A stretch of DNA of 64,000 bases from Capnocytophaga sp. oral taxon 878 (GTDB lineage: Bacteria; Bacteroidota; Bacteroidia; Flavobacteriales; Flavobacteriaceae): assembly GCF_002999135.1 (NCBI RefSeq), contig NZ_CP027229.1, forward strand, positions 1,446,001-1,510,000, in the 5' to 3' direction. Positions 48,059 through 58,800 of this stretch are shown here, piece by piece. Position 1 is the stretch's first letter. Every line of letters starts with the position of its first letter. Under the pieces are notes generated by a model that searched no databases, was not told where the DNA came from, and was given only the letters and a program-made list of their open reading frames with translations. The position numbers and the translations under genes are program-made.

Positions 48059-50108
48059 AACCGAAGGAGGACTACAGGTCTTCCAGCACTATCTACAAGG
48101 CAACTGGCGAGTAGGTAAAAACTTTAAAAACCCTTTCTATGACGATAAAAATGCTTCCTGCAATATCTATAAGGACAAACAAGGCATTTATAAAATGAAA
48201 GATTTTGGCAATGATACTTTCAGGGGTGACTGTTTTTTCTTGGTAGGTTACCTCTATCAATTGGACTTTCGAAATGCCTCTGATTTTATCGAAATCCTAA
48301 AAATTATCAATAGAGATTTACATCTGGGTTTAGAGGAATCCACCTCTATAATTACACAAAAACCTCAAATACCACCTACTATCACCATAGAAAGTACTCA
48401 AGTAGAAACCAAAAAATCTATCTCTTACCAATTCACCCAAAAACCTTTTACCCAAGAAGAATTAGCCTATTGGCAAAAATATGGTATCACTCAAGACATC
48501 CTAAACAGGTACAATGTAATCTCTCTGCAAAGCTATTCAAACACCAATAAAGACGGCAAACCTTACACTATCACCTCCACCTATAATGAGTGGATGTTTG
48601 CTTACCTTTTTAAAAAGCATTTAAAGGTCTATCGTCCCTTTTCTAAACTGCGCTTTCTCTATGGAGGTAATCCCGAAAACTATTGCTTTGGTGAGTCTCA
48701 GCTACCTCTACAAGGCGACATTCTCTTTATCACCGCAGGTGAAAAAGATGTAATGAGCTTAGCCAGTAGAGGCTTTTCGGCTATCTGTTTTAATAGTGAA
48801 ACAGCCCACATTCCTTTACAAAAACTCCAAAAGCTAAAAATGCGATTCCGACATTTAGTCCTTTTGTTTGATAGCGACGAAACAGGTAAAAGAGCCTCCT
48901 TAGAGCAACAAGCCCAATTAGCACCTTTAGAAGTATTTCGTTTAGTTTTACCTCTTTCAGGTACTAAAAAGGATAAAGATATATCCGATTATTTTGCGCA
49001 AGGTAAAACGGGTAGAGACCTATTGCAACTCTTTTATCAGACCCTTAGCAAACACTATGAAGAAAGCCTATCCCTGCTTAAAAACTGCGAAATCCAATGG
49101 GATAAACCTCCCCAAAAACAAGAAACAATCATCTCGATTGGCAGAACTCCTGTAGGAGTACAGAGTAGTTTATTGGGTATTACAGGAGGCGAAGGTACAG
49201 GCAAAAGCCATTATGTAAGCGCCCTCATTGCAGGTTGTCTTAACAGTAAGAACCTTCCTATTGACACATTGGGCACAACGCTACTGCCTTGCCCAAAAGA
49301 TAAAGTGGTGCTATTTTTCGATACAGAACAGTCTCAAGACCAGCTCTATCAAAACATTAGCAAACTGCTTAAAAGAGCTAAACTAACCTCTCTTCCTGAT
49401 TTGCTACACGCCTTTTGCCTCACCCAACTCCCTCGCAGAGAGCGATTAAAGGTCATTCGTGAGGGCTTGGAGAGTTTTTACTACCAATGTGCAGGAGTGC
49501 ATTTGGTGGTCATCGATGGTATAGCCGACCTTATTGGAGCTGTGAATAACGAGCAAGAAAGCGTGGAACTCATAGAAGAGCTTTACCTTTTGGCAGGTAA
49601 CTACAAAACCTGTATTGTATGCGTGTTGCACCTCACCCCCAGCGGACTTAAACTCCGAGGTCATTTAGGCTCTGAACTACAACGCAAAGCAACGGCAGTG
49701 CTTTCTATCGAAAGGGAGAAGAACAGTCCTATCTCAGCGGTCAAACCGATGAAAATCCGCAATGGCAGTCTTAGCGATACCCCACAAATACTTTTTAGAT
49801 GGAACAATGAGCTGGGAATGCACAGTTATGTAGGTAATCAGAAAAACGAAGACCAAAAACCCAATAAAGCCAGTACCTTAGCCTCGTTAGTTTCTCCTCT
49901 TTTTAAAGAGCGAACTTTGTGGACAGTTCAAGAGCTGAACATAGAAATTCAAAAACGAACTGATGTAAAGGAACGCACCGCAAAAGGTTATATCCGCACC
50001 TTAAAAGAAATGGGCATTTTAGTTCCTCAAGAGGGTAATGACCAACTCTTAGGAATGGGCAGTGTGCTAAAAGAACTTTTGGAGGATAACAAGAACTCAC
50101 AAGGATAA
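48030..50108 (+). CDS. Toprim/RecA-like primase-helicase of a mobile element
   Basis: 692 residues. The N-terminus (NPFYDDKNASCNIYKDKQGIYKMKDFG) resembles a CHC2-like primase fold without the zinc cysteines. A Toprim domain (about 225-310) has FITAGEKDVMSL and LLFDSDETGKRA as metal-binding motifs. A RecA/RepA-type ATPase follows: Walker A GGEGTGKS at 386-393, Walker B HLVVIDGIADL, and a C-terminal winged-helix-like tail (KERTAKGYIRTLKEMGILVP). It likely primes and unwinds DNA when the element replicates. Overlaps the preceding HTH gene; the next HTH gene starts 63 bp after. Confidence 0.8.
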   Translation: MLKKQDILSRTEGGLQVFQHYLQGNWRVGKNFKNPFYDDKNASCNIYKDKQGIYKMKDFGNDTFRGDCFFLVGYLYQLDFRNASDFIEILKIINRDLHLGLEESTSIITQKPQIPPTITIESTQVETKKSISYQFTQKPFTQEELAYWQKYGITQDILNRYNVISLQSYSNTNKDGKPYTITSTYNEWMFAYLFKKHLKVYRPFSKLRFLYGGNPENYCFGESQLPLQGDILFITAGEKDVMSLASRGFSAICFNSETAHIPLQKLQKLKMRFRHLVLLFDSDETGKRASLEQQAQLAPLEVFRLVLPLSGTKKDKDISDYFAQGKTGRDLLQLFYQTLSKHYEESLSLLKNCEIQWDKPPQKQETIISIGRTPVGVQSSLLGITGGEGTGKSHYVSALIAGCLNSKNLPIDTLGTTLLPCPKDKVVLFFDTEQSQDQLYQNISKLLKRAKLTSLPDLLHAFCLTQLPRRERLKVIREGLESFYYQCAGVHLVVIDGIADLIGAVNNEQESVELIEELYLLAGNYKTCIVCVLHLTPSGLKLRGHLGSELQRKATAVLSIEREKNSPISAVKPMKIRNGSLSDTPQILFRWNNELGMHSYVGNQKNEDQKPNKASTLASLVSPLFKERTLWTVQELNIEIQKRTDVKERTAKGYIRTLKEMGILVPQEGNDQLLGMGSVLKELLEDNKNSQG

Positions 50109-50171
50109 GAAGAACTTTTAGATATTCTAAGATTAAGATCTAACAATCGAAGTATTAAACAAATATAAAAA

Positions 50172-50513
50172 ATGGAAATCGACAGAATAGAATTTATAGC
50201 GTGGATGGAACGCATTATGGATCGTTTTGATTTGCTTAAAGAGCAAATAGACAAAGCTGAAAAACGCAAAAATAGCTTGGATGGTGAGGAACTCTTGGAC
50301 AATCAAGACTTGATGCTCACCTTTAAAATCTCTGCACGTTCCCTGCAAAGGTATCGCTCCAATGGTAAACTGCCTTATTATACCATATCAGGCAAAATAT
50401 ACTACAAGCTCTCGGATGTACATCAATTTATCCGAGAACATTTTAGTGTGCCAGTAACAGCCTTAAAAGCCAAAAACGGAAATACTATGCCTAAAAAGGA
50501 CAGCCTCTCTTAG
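50172..50513 (+). CDS. second helix-turn-helix excisionase-like protein
   Basis: 113 residues: an N-terminal helical segment (MEIDRIEFIAWMERIMDRFDLLKEQIDKAEKR), then a winged-helix DNA-binding region (LDNQDLMLTFKISARSLQRYRSNGKLPYYTISGKIYYKLSDVHQFIREHF). It is related in design to the HTH protein at 47720 and to Xis2d-like proteins of CTnDOT. Expected role: DNA bending or regulation during element excision. It is followed by the DUF4099/DUF3945 gene 53 bp later in the same direction. Confidence 0.8.
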   Translation: MEIDRIEFIAWMERIMDRFDLLKEQIDKAEKRKNSLDGEELLDNQDLMLTFKISARSLQRYRSNGKLPYYTISGKIYYKLSDVHQFIREHFSVPVTALKAKNGNTMPKKDSLS

Positions 50514-50566
50514 ACGTCTTACAAAGGGAGTAATTTTACCCCCAAATTAAAAAAGATGTTTAAATA

Positions 50567-52099
50567 ATGGCAGAAAATCAACACGCCGATACGGCAAATT
50601 ACGACAATCAAATCCCAGTGGATGAACAACTATCTGATATCCTACTGGTATTTGACAAAGAAGAAAAACAGCTTAAGGCTGTAAAAGGAATTGATGAGAA
50701 AGGAGAGTTAAAAATGGCTCCTGCTGACAGCAAATCCTTGGATGACTTTATGAAAGTAGACAAGCAAGGTAATATGCTGTCTAATTTCTTTAGCAACTTT
50801 ATGCGCCAAGCCCAGAACCCTTCTCGTTTTTCTTTCTTTAAAATACCGATAGAAAAATCGGTAAATACGATAGAAAAACTTCAAAACCATCTGGCAAAGC
50901 TCACTGAAAAGGGTAAGGAATACCTCAAGAAGTACGAAGTATCTCCTGAGCAGTATATCAAACAAGAGCAAAAAGCAGCTACTCTAAAACAAGAAGGAGA
51001 GACTGCCGTTGCTCAGACCCCTCCTGAAGCTCCTGCTCAAGCACAAGTACAAGAAGCTCCTGCTCAAACGCAAGTACAAGAAGCTCCTGCTCAAACGCAA
51101 GCACAAGAAGCTCCTGCTCAGGCACAATCTCAAAGTACTCCTGCCCAAGAGGAACTCAAGTACAACCCTGATGCTATTGATTGGGAAACGCTACAAAACT
51201 TAGGGGTGAGTCGAGAGTCTTTAGAGAAGAGGAACCTATTAGAGCCCCTCTTAAAAGGTTATAAAACCAATGAACTGGTACCTATTAGTTTCAATTTAGG
51301 CTCTACAGTAACCCGCTTTGATGCTCGTCTGTCCCTAAGAGAAGTTGATGGAAAAGTAGCAGTAGCCATTCACGGGATGCGCAAGGAACCACAATTGGAT
51401 TATCCTTTCTTTGGTCACGAGTTTTCAGAAGAGGATAAAAAGAACCTGCTTACCACAGGAAATATGGGACGTACAGTTGAGCTTACCAATAGTAAAACAG
51501 GGGAGAAAATCCCTTCTATCATCAGTATTGACAAGCTCACCAATGAAATCATTGCCTTGCGCAGTGAACATATCAAAGTCCCCGATGAAATCAAAGGAGT
51601 CAAACTCTCCCAGGAGCAAAAACAAACGCTCAAAGAAGGCAAGCCTCTGTTTGTTGAGGGAATGACCTCTAAAAAAGGAGAGCCTTTTAACGCAACTGTG
51701 CAGTTCAATGCCGACAAGCGTTATGTGGAATTTCTTTTTGAAGACAAAGCTCCTAAACTTGCTAATCAAGAGAAACTCACTGAGGCTCCTACAGTCATAC
51801 GAGGGGTAACTCTTACTGAAGAACAACACAAGGAACTGAGCAAGGGTAATCCTATTTATTTAGAAGGTTTACAGAGCAAAGCCGGTAAAACTTATAGCGG
51901 TTATTTTACTTTTGACAAGGACAAAGGCAAGGTAGAGATGAGCTTTAACAATCCTCAAAAGGACATTACTGATAAAGTTTCTTCTACCAAGCAAAAAGCT
52001 GAAACTTCTAAAGCCAAAGAAGAAAAACGCCCTCAAAAGCAATCAGAAAAAACAGCTCAAAAAGAAACTGCTAAGAAGTCGAAGGGACGCAAAGTATAA
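50567..52099 (+). CDS. DUF4099/DUF3945 conjugative-element protein
   Basis: 510 residues. Residues 1-145 are mixed helical. A low-complexity Gln/Ala/Pro linker (about 155-195) follows, with four 10-residue repeats. The DUF4099-type domain (PDAIDWETLQNLGVSRESLEKRNLLEPLLKGYKTNELVP) leads to two DUF3945-like repeats (IKGVKLSQEQKQTLKEGKPLFVEGM..., IRGVTLTEEQHKELSKGNPIYLEGL...). The C-terminus is Lys-rich. This gene type regularly precedes topB in Bacteroides conjugative transposons, as here (32 bp apart), matching the orf3-exc order of CTnDOT. Biochemical role unknown. The topB C-terminus carries a related short repeat. Confidence 0.82.
   Translation: MAENQHADTANYDNQIPVDEQLSDILLVFDKEEKQLKAVKGIDEKGELKMAPADSKSLDDFMKVDKQGNMLSNFFSNFMRQAQNPSRFSFFKIPIEKSVNTIEKLQNHLAKLTEKGKEYLKKYEVSPEQYIKQEQKAATLKQEGETAVAQTPPEAPAQAQVQEAPAQTQVQEAPAQTQAQEAPAQAQSQSTPAQEELKYNPDAIDWETLQNLGVSRESLEKRNLLEPLLKGYKTNELVPISFNLGSTVTRFDARLSLREVDGKVAVAIHGMRKEPQLDYPFFGHEFSEEDKKNLLTTGNMGRTVELTNSKTGEKIPSIISIDKLTNEIIALRSEHIKVPDEIKGVKLSQEQKQTLKEGKPLFVEGMTSKKGEPFNATVQFNADKRYVEFLFEDKAPKLANQEKLTEAPTVIRGVTLTEEQHKELSKGNPIYLEGLQSKAGKTYSGYFTFDKDKGKVEMSFNNPQKDITDKVSSTKQKAETSKAKEEKRPQKQSEKTAQKETAKKSKGRKV
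51029..51148 (+). repeat. four tandem 30-bp repeats in the DUF4099/DUF3945 gene
   Basis: GCTCCTGCTCAA... recurs every 30 bp, encoding APAQ(A/T)QVQE-type decapeptides. In-frame units allow linker-length variation. Confidence 0.85.
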
Positions 52100-52131
52100 C
52101 TCTAATTTTTAACCTCAATACACGTAGAAAA

Positions 52132-54249
52132 ATGAAAGTTATATTAGCAGAAAAGCCCAGTGTGGCAAGAGAGATTGCCGCTATAGTGGGGGCAAGTGAA
52201 AAACAAGATGGATATTTGTTAGGTAATGATTATGCTGTTACTTGGGCATTGGGACATTTAGTGCAATTAGCCCTTCCAGAGGCTTATGGTTGTGTAGGAT
52301 TCCACAGAGAACACCTACCTATTCTACCTCGCCCCTTTATCTTGGTACCCAAACAAATTCCTGAGGATAAGAAAGGTTACAGGTCAGACCCTATGGCTTT
52401 AAAACAGCTTAAAATCATTGATAGCCTTTTTAAGAAGTGTAGTTCCATTATTGTAGCCACCGATGCAGGTCGTGAAGGAGAACTGATCTTCCGCTATATC
52501 TATGAATATTTGCACTGTCAAAAACCTTTTCAAAGGCTTTGGATTAGCTCCTTAACCGAAAAAGGTATCAAAACAGGACTTGCCAATCTGCAAGAAGGAA
52601 GTGCTTTTGATTTGCTGTATGCCTCTGCTCAAAAGCGTAGTGAGGCTGATTGGCTGGTGGGTATCAATGCTACCCAAGCCCTAAGTATAGCCGTAGGTGA
52701 AGGGATTTATTCCTTAGGTAGGGTGCAAACACCTACCTTAGCAATGGTTTGTAAAAGATTTTTAGAGCACACACATTTTCAAAAAAAACCTTTTTACCAA
52801 TTGCGACTCAAGCACCAAAAAAGCTATACTGATTTTTTCAGTATCTCAGCTAAAATTGAGGACAAAAAGGAAGCTGAAGCCTTACAAAAACAATTAGAAA
52901 AGTCTCCTATGGCCGAGGTGATTTCCACTGAAAAAGAAGTGGTAAAAGAACAACCTCCTTTGCTCTATGATCTAACAGGTCTTCAGAAAGAAGCTAATAA
53001 AAAATGGAACTTTTCAGCCGATGAGACCCTGCAAATCGCTCAAAGTCTCTACGAGCAAAAATACATTACTTACCCACGTACTGGTAGTAAGTACATCTCA
53101 GAGGATGTATGGGAAGAAATCCCACAGCTGATACGTTTGTTACAAGAAAGTGAGGCATACGCTAACGAAGCTAGACTTGTAAAAATTGGGACGCTGAATA
53201 AGAAGATGGTTAATGATTTGAAAGTAACAGACCATCACGGACTTCTTATTACAGAGCGCTTTCCTACCAACCTTACGGCAAAAGAAAACACTATTTACAA
53301 AATGATTGCCACCCGACTTTTGGAAGCGGTATCTGAACCCTGTGTAAAAGAAGTGCAAAAGACTCTACTGGAGGCTCTGCACACTGACTTCTTGGTAAAA
53401 GGTGTTCAAGTGTTACAAGCGGGTTGGCGCGCTATCGGTGGTTTTTACTCTGATGAAACTGCCAAAGACAGTGAAAAAGACAATGAAGGTGATAGCAATC
53501 AAGTGCTGCCTGAACTTGTACAAGGGGAAAGTATAAAGATTAAAGCCGTTGAAATCCTTTCTAAAACCACCCAACCTCCTGCTTTATATACCGAATCAGG
53601 ACTGTTGGGGGCTATGGAAACAGCTGGAAAGACCTTAGAAGATAAGGCGCAACGTGAACTATTACAAGGAGCAGGTATAGGTACTCCAGCCACACGTGCC
53701 GCTATTATCGAGACGCTTTTAAAGCGTAATTATATTGAGCGCAAACAAAAGTCTCTTATTCCTACCGATAAAGGAATGCAGGTATATCAGTGGGTAAAAT
53801 CACTTACTATAGCCGATGTTGCCCTTACAGGCGAATGGGAAAGTCAATTGCAAAAGATAGAACAAGGAGAGCTCTCTCCCGATAGTTTTTCTTCGGATAT
53901 GGAAGCCTATACCCATAGTCTTACTGATACGTTTTTGGCTATGGACATACCCCAAAAAGAAAAACTCAAAATCACTTGTCCTAAATGTAGAAATGCTTCC
54001 TTATTACTGTTTGAAAAGGTAGCCAAATGCCCTGATGAGGACTGTGGTTATGTGCTTTTTAGGAATGTATGTGGCAAACCTCTTACTGATGAGTTGCTCA
54101 AAACGCTCTTTGAAAAAGGAAAAACACCTCTGATAAAAGGAATGAAAAGCAAGTCAGGCAGCACTTTCGATGCCTATATACGTTTGAAAGAAAATGGTGA
54201 AACTGCCTTTGAGTTTCCTGAGAAAACTTCCAAAAAGCGAAAATACTAA
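52132..54249 (+). CDS. topB: type IA DNA topoisomerase III (mobile-element type, exc-like)
   Basis: 705 residues. The Toprim domain starts at residue 1 (VILAEKPSVAREIA, E7), with D111 and E115-E117 in ATDAGREGELI. The active-site tyrosine is Y314 in YITYPRTGSKYI. The C-terminus has a zinc-ribbon (CPKCRNASLLLF...CPDEDCGYVLF) and a DUF3945-like piece (PLIKGMKSKSGSTFDAYIRLKENG). It relaxes and decatenates single-stranded regions. In CTnDOT the equivalent (Exc) is in the excision operon. It closes the operon that begins at 47720. Confidence 0.93.
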   Translation: MKVILAEKPSVAREIAAIVGASEKQDGYLLGNDYAVTWALGHLVQLALPEAYGCVGFHREHLPILPRPFILVPKQIPEDKKGYRSDPMALKQLKIIDSLFKKCSSIIVATDAGREGELIFRYIYEYLHCQKPFQRLWISSLTEKGIKTGLANLQEGSAFDLLYASAQKRSEADWLVGINATQALSIAVGEGIYSLGRVQTPTLAMVCKRFLEHTHFQKKPFYQLRLKHQKSYTDFFSISAKIEDKKEAEALQKQLEKSPMAEVISTEKEVVKEQPPLLYDLTGLQKEANKKWNFSADETLQIAQSLYEQKYITYPRTGSKYISEDVWEEIPQLIRLLQESEAYANEARLVKIGTLNKKMVNDLKVTDHHGLLITERFPTNLTAKENTIYKMIATRLLEAVSEPCVKEVQKTLLEALHTDFLVKGVQVLQAGWRAIGGFYSDETAKDSEKDNEGDSNQVLPELVQGESIKIKAVEILSKTTQPPALYTESGLLGAMETAGKTLEDKAQRELLQGAGIGTPATRAAIIETLLKRNYIERKQKSLIPTDKGMQVYQWVKSLTIADVALTGEWESQLQKIEQGELSPDSFSSDMEAYTHSLTDTFLAMDIPQKEKLKITCPKCRNASLLLFEKVAKCPDEDCGYVLFRNVCGKPLTDELLKTLFEKGKTPLIKGMKSKSGSTFDAYIRLKENGETAFEFPEKTSKKRKY

Positions 54250-54362
54250 CAAAGGTTAGGTAAACTTTCAGTAAAGAAAGTCTGTGAGCTAACACAACTG
54301 ATTATGTACCATAGCCTAAGTGAAGTTTAGTCCTCCTGTTGATAACTTTTGTTTCAATATAT

Positions 54363-54392
54363 TTGCTCTTTAGAAATAATATAGTACTTTTG
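54363..54392 (+). promoter_or_regulatory. promoter for the AbiEi-like gene
   Basis: TTG at 54363-54365, 19 bp, TACTTTTG at 54385-54392. A TTGCA...TTGCAA near-palindrome (54390-54406) sits on the transcription start and could be an autorepressor site. Confidence 0.7.
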
Positions 54393-54423
54393 CAAATGTT
54401 TTGCAACGATATATATTTTCAAT

Positions 54424-55287
54424 ATGAAGGGACTAACCATACGAAAGTGGATACAATCATTGGAGGAAAAGGGTATTTACAGCTTTTCTATGCAGGAGCT
54501 AAAAGAGGTGTTTCCTCTCCTTAAAGAAAAAACTATTCTCAATACTTTAGGGACACTTAAAAAGCAAGGAAAGCTCCTGCCTCTTAGGAATGGCATCTAT
54601 AGCATCGTCCGTTTTGTGGAAATTGGTAATGCTACTGATAACAAAGCTATCAGAGAAGAGGGAAAACCTTATTTCTACATTGAAACACTGATGCAACACC
54701 TAAAAAGGGAATACTATGTAGCCCTGCTCAGTGCAGTAGAAGTACATCTATCTCCCAAAGAGGCTTTACAGGCAAATGAAATTACAGTGATAACCTCCTT
54801 ACCTCCGCTGAGAGATTCCTTTAGGGAACAAAGTAAAATTCGTTACCTTGTCAAAAAGGATATCAAAAACTTAAGAGAAATAGGAGTAAAAAGAAAAACC
54901 TTACCTTTTTCTATAGAGGAAAGAACTTTGCGGGTAGCCTCTTTGGAGCTCACTGCGGTTGATTTGCTCCTCTATGAAAAAGAGATAGGAGGCATTCAAA
55001 AATCGGTAGAGGTAATTCAAAGGATTAAAAACCACCTGAGTTGGCAAGAGCTTCCTACAGAGGTAATCCTCTCTACACCTGTTTCTATTTTCCAACGTTT
55101 GGGCTATGTTCTTTCTTTTATCAAGGAGGAAGAACTGGCTGAGGGGCTCAAAGAGAGAGTTCTTAGCACAGGGAAAAAATTTAGAAGAACCCTTTTAAAA
55201 ACAGATGTCCCTGAAAAGGGAGGAGAGCCTTTTTGCCCTATTTGGAAAATCGTGGTAAATATATCTTTGCAGAACGACACTTTGTAA
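54424..55287 (+). CDS. AbiEi-family antitoxin-like transcriptional regulator, no toxin adjacent
   Basis: 287 residues. The N-terminal winged-helix domain (WIQSLEEKGIYSFSMQELKEVFPLLKEKTILNTLGTLKKQGKLLPLRNGIYSIV) and C-terminal region with ALLSAVEVH and LELTAVDLLLYEKEIGGI are typical of AbiEi antitoxins of type IV systems. The cognate nucleotidyltransferase toxin AbiEii would normally follow at once. Here the next gene is DUF1896, and no nucleotidyltransferase motif (GSxxxxD) is seen nearby. It may be an orphan regulator of the element, or the toxin may have been lost. Own promoter with possible autoregulation. Confidence 0.72.
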   Translation: MKGLTIRKWIQSLEEKGIYSFSMQELKEVFPLLKEKTILNTLGTLKKQGKLLPLRNGIYSIVRFVEIGNATDNKAIREEGKPYFYIETLMQHLKREYYVALLSAVEVHLSPKEALQANEITVITSLPPLRDSFREQSKIRYLVKKDIKNLREIGVKRKTLPFSIEERTLRVASLELTAVDLLLYEKEIGGIQKSVEVIQRIKNHLSWQELPTEVILSTPVSIFQRLGYVLSFIKEEELAEGLKERVLSTGKKFRRTLLKTDVPEKGGEPFCPIWKIVVNISLQNDTL

Positions 55288-55327
55288 AAATTAAAATTTG
55301 TTGAACCCATTAAAAGTAATTTTAACA

Positions 55328-55801
55328 ATGAAAGAAACACAAACCAAACCCCAGATCACTGACAGTACCTTAGGGTCATTGTCTTATTACGAGTTAAGAC
55401 TCAAAGAGCTGTTACAAACGAGTTTTCCTAATCTTTTAGCAGACACTGTCTTTATCAAGGACAGAAGTGAGTATGCAGCCCAAGCCTACCAAGAGGCTTT
55501 TGAGTCGGGTATCAGTATTCCTGAATGTGATAAAATAGCCTCAGGAGTACTCTTCGACGGGCTCTTCTTCTCACCCTTTGATATGGTTTTTGAGGTCGTT
55601 TCTCAGGAGTTCGATACTCAATTAGCTGATGAGGATTTGCGCCCCTTTGCCTTAAAAATCTTCCCAGAACTGGTTCCTTACTTTAAAAAGTACGAGAATG
55701 AAATCGATGAGGATTTTCAGCACTCCGCTGCCTATCAATCCCTCTACACAGAACTTACGGGTGCCATCGAACTATGGATAGAAGAAAATGGCATATCTTA
55801 A
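55328..55801 (+). CDS. DUF1896-family protein
   Basis: 157 residues from the ATG at 55328; the frame is open back to 55298. Acidic and mostly helical ([47 protein letters not shown]). The pattern matches DUF1896, a small family found next to the large methylase/helicase gene in Bacteroidota conjugative elements. Its stop overlaps the next start by 14 nt, indicating translational coupling and probably a joint function. Confidence 0.75.
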   Translation: MKETQTKPQITDSTLGSLSYYELRLKELLQTSFPNLLADTVFIKDRSEYAAQAYQEAFESGISIPECDKIASGVLFDGLFFSPFDMVFEVVSQEFDTQLADEDLRPFALKIFPELVPYFKKYENEIDEDFQHSAAYQSLYTELTGAIELWIEENGIS

Positions 55802-58800
55802 AAGACTGAGCTTTAATCGTAATGCTCGTGCACTGGCATTGGCTTTCGATTTAGAGAAGCAAAAGCGCACGCTTCTAAGCCAAGAAGAGCGAGAACTCTT
55901 GCAACACTATTCAGGCTTCGGGGGATTGAAGTTTATCCTCAATCCCCACCAGTCTGAAGCTGATTTAAAGTACTGGGCAAAAGCTGACCAAGTCTTTTGG
56001 CAAGATGTAAGGAGTCTGTATGCCCTTATTAGAGAACATTCCACTGATGAAAGGCAATACCAAAACTATGTACAAAGCCTTAGAAATTCTGTGCTAACGG
56101 CTTTTTATACCCCAATGCGTCTTACCTCGGCTATCGCTTCAGCAATAAAGGAAACAGGCGTACCTCTGCAAACAATGTTAGAACCTTCGGCAGGAGGCGG
56201 CAATTTTATCCGTGCTTTTAAAGAAGAGCACCCCTCTCTTGCTGTCACTGCCTTTGAAAAGGACTTGCTCACAGGCAAGGTGCTCTCTCATCTTTACCCA
56301 GAGGAGCAGGTACATATTGATGGCTTCGAACAAATCAGTCCACTGAAAAGGAACCAGTTTGATTTAGTAACCAGCAACATCCCTTTTTCCGATACCGCTG
56401 TCTTTGATTTGAGTTACTCTCGCAGCAATGACCCTGCTAAGGTACAAGCCTCCCGCAGGGTGCATAACTACTTTTTCTTAAAGGGTTTGGATATGGTAAA
56501 GGAAGGAGGACTCCTTGCCTATATCACCTCTCAAGGGGTAGCCGATAGCCCTCAAAATGAGATTATCCGCCAAGCGATGCTCTCCAATGCACGTCTTGTC
56601 TCTGCCGTGCGCCTGCCTAACAACCTCTTTACCGATTACGCAGGTACCGAAGCAGGAAGCGATCTTATCATCCTTCAAAAAGACAGTCAAAGAGGCGCTT
56701 TAAACCCTATAGAAGAGCAATTCTGCAATACAATAAAGCTACCACAAGGGATGATACAGAACGAGTATCTTTTACAAAGAGAAAACGTTATATGCACCGA
56801 AGCTCTTGCAGGCACCAACCTATACGGACAGCCTGCAATGGTCTATACCCATAGTGAAGGAGTAGAAGGCATTGCCAAGGAGGTAAAAGAAAGAATCCTA
56901 AGCGATTTTAAAGCACATTATCTATCGCCTGAAACAGCACAACAAAGCCAAACAACACAAATTAAGCTACAAGAGGTTAATTCACAAGAAATTGAGGTAA
57001 AGGAAATTGAGGTAAAAAAGGTTGAACGGCAGGAATTTATTGAAATTGAAAGCAAAATCAACGAGCCTTCCTTTGCTATTTTCAATACTAATCTCACCTC
57101 TAAAGAGTCAAAAGAAATTAAGAATCAAAAAGTTGAACCCAAAGTCGTTCAGCTAAGTCTCTTTGATTTTCTATCAGAGCAGGAAGCCACCGCTACTTTA
57201 GCGAGCCCTCCCAACATTTCAGCAAAAACAGTCCCTACTATACCCACAGGAGCTAAAAAGAAAACAAAGAAGAAAACAACTACCTCTCAATTAGGGAATG
57301 CTCAAAAGTTAGACTTGTTTTCTTTTACTTATCCTATCAATCAAGGGAATGAAATAGAGGTGCTTTCAAAAGCTTCTCCTGCTTTGTATTACACGCCTCC
57401 TGCGGTATCATTACTAAAAGAACCTGTACCTTTTGAGGGAGAATATTTACCTCATTTCAGAGAAGATACTTTGGTAGTACAAGCCGATACGGTGGGCTTT
57501 TTGCAAGATCTCAATAAGAACAAAACAGCTGCTACCTTTGTGCCTCTTGCGCTTTCTTCTTTGGAAAGACAAAAAGCCATTGCCTATATCGCTCTGCGTG
57601 ATGCTTATTCTGACTTGTACCATAAAGAGGCTACCACCTATATCCCTTATCCTACGGAAAGAGAAAATCTTAATGCCCTTTACGATACTTTTGTCAAGAA
57701 CTATGGTCGGCTAAATAGTGCTGATAATATCAAGCTAATAAAAACCGATGCCTCAGGCGCTGAAATCCCTTACTTAGAACATATCAAAAACGGTGTTTAT
57801 CAAAAGGCAGATATCTTTCAAAAGCCTGTGGTATTCTCTCTGAGGAAGAATGAAAACATTTCTACTGAAGAGGCGCTACTCACTTCCTTAAGTGAATTGG
57901 GGCGGGTGGATATTCCCTACATAGCTGAGCTTTCTAACACCAATGAGGAAGAAGTCAAAGCGCAGTTACAGGGCAAACTCTTTTACAATCCTATAGAGGA
58001 CGAATACCAAATTGCCCAAAAGTGGCAAGCGGGGGATGTCTTTACTAAAATCAAAGCCGTAGAAGCATATCAAAATACTCACCCTGAACATCCTAAGCAA
58101 TCAGAAATTGAGCACGCTTTAGAGGGACTCAGGCAGGTAATTCCTACCCCTATTCCTTTTGAAGAGTTGGATTTTAACTTGGGAGAGCGTTGGATCTCCC
58201 CACAAATCTATAGTGATTTTGCCTCTTCGCTTTTCGATACCAAGGTAGGTGTGCAATACAGTGCTCAAACCGATGAGTTTTCAGTGGAATGCCGACAAAA
58301 GAACTTACATATCTGGGAGAAATACGCTGTAAAAAGTGAGAGCAGAACCTACGATGGTATTGCCCTCTTCAAAAACGCCTTGGTAAATACCACCCCTGAT
58401 ATTACCAAGAAAATAAAGATAGACGACAAGGAAGTCAAGGTGCGCGATATGGAGGCAATTCAACTGGCAAACAGCAAGATTGATGAAATACGCAATGCTT
58501 TCCCTCTGTGGCTCTTAGAGCAGAGTCAGGAGTTTAAAGACCGCTTGGCTGAGCAGTACAATCAGTCTTTTAACTGTTTTGTACGTCCGCAATATGATGG
58601 TTCTTTTCAGTCCTTCCCTGGACTTGATAGAGAGAGTTTAGGCATAGAGGATTTGTATGATAGTCAGAAAGATGCTATTTGGATGATAAAGCTCAACAAT
58701 GGGGCGATTTGCGACCACGAGGTAGGTGCTGGTAAAACCCTTATTATGTGCTGTGCTGCTCAAGAGATGAAGCGTTTAGGATTAGCGCATAAACCGATGA

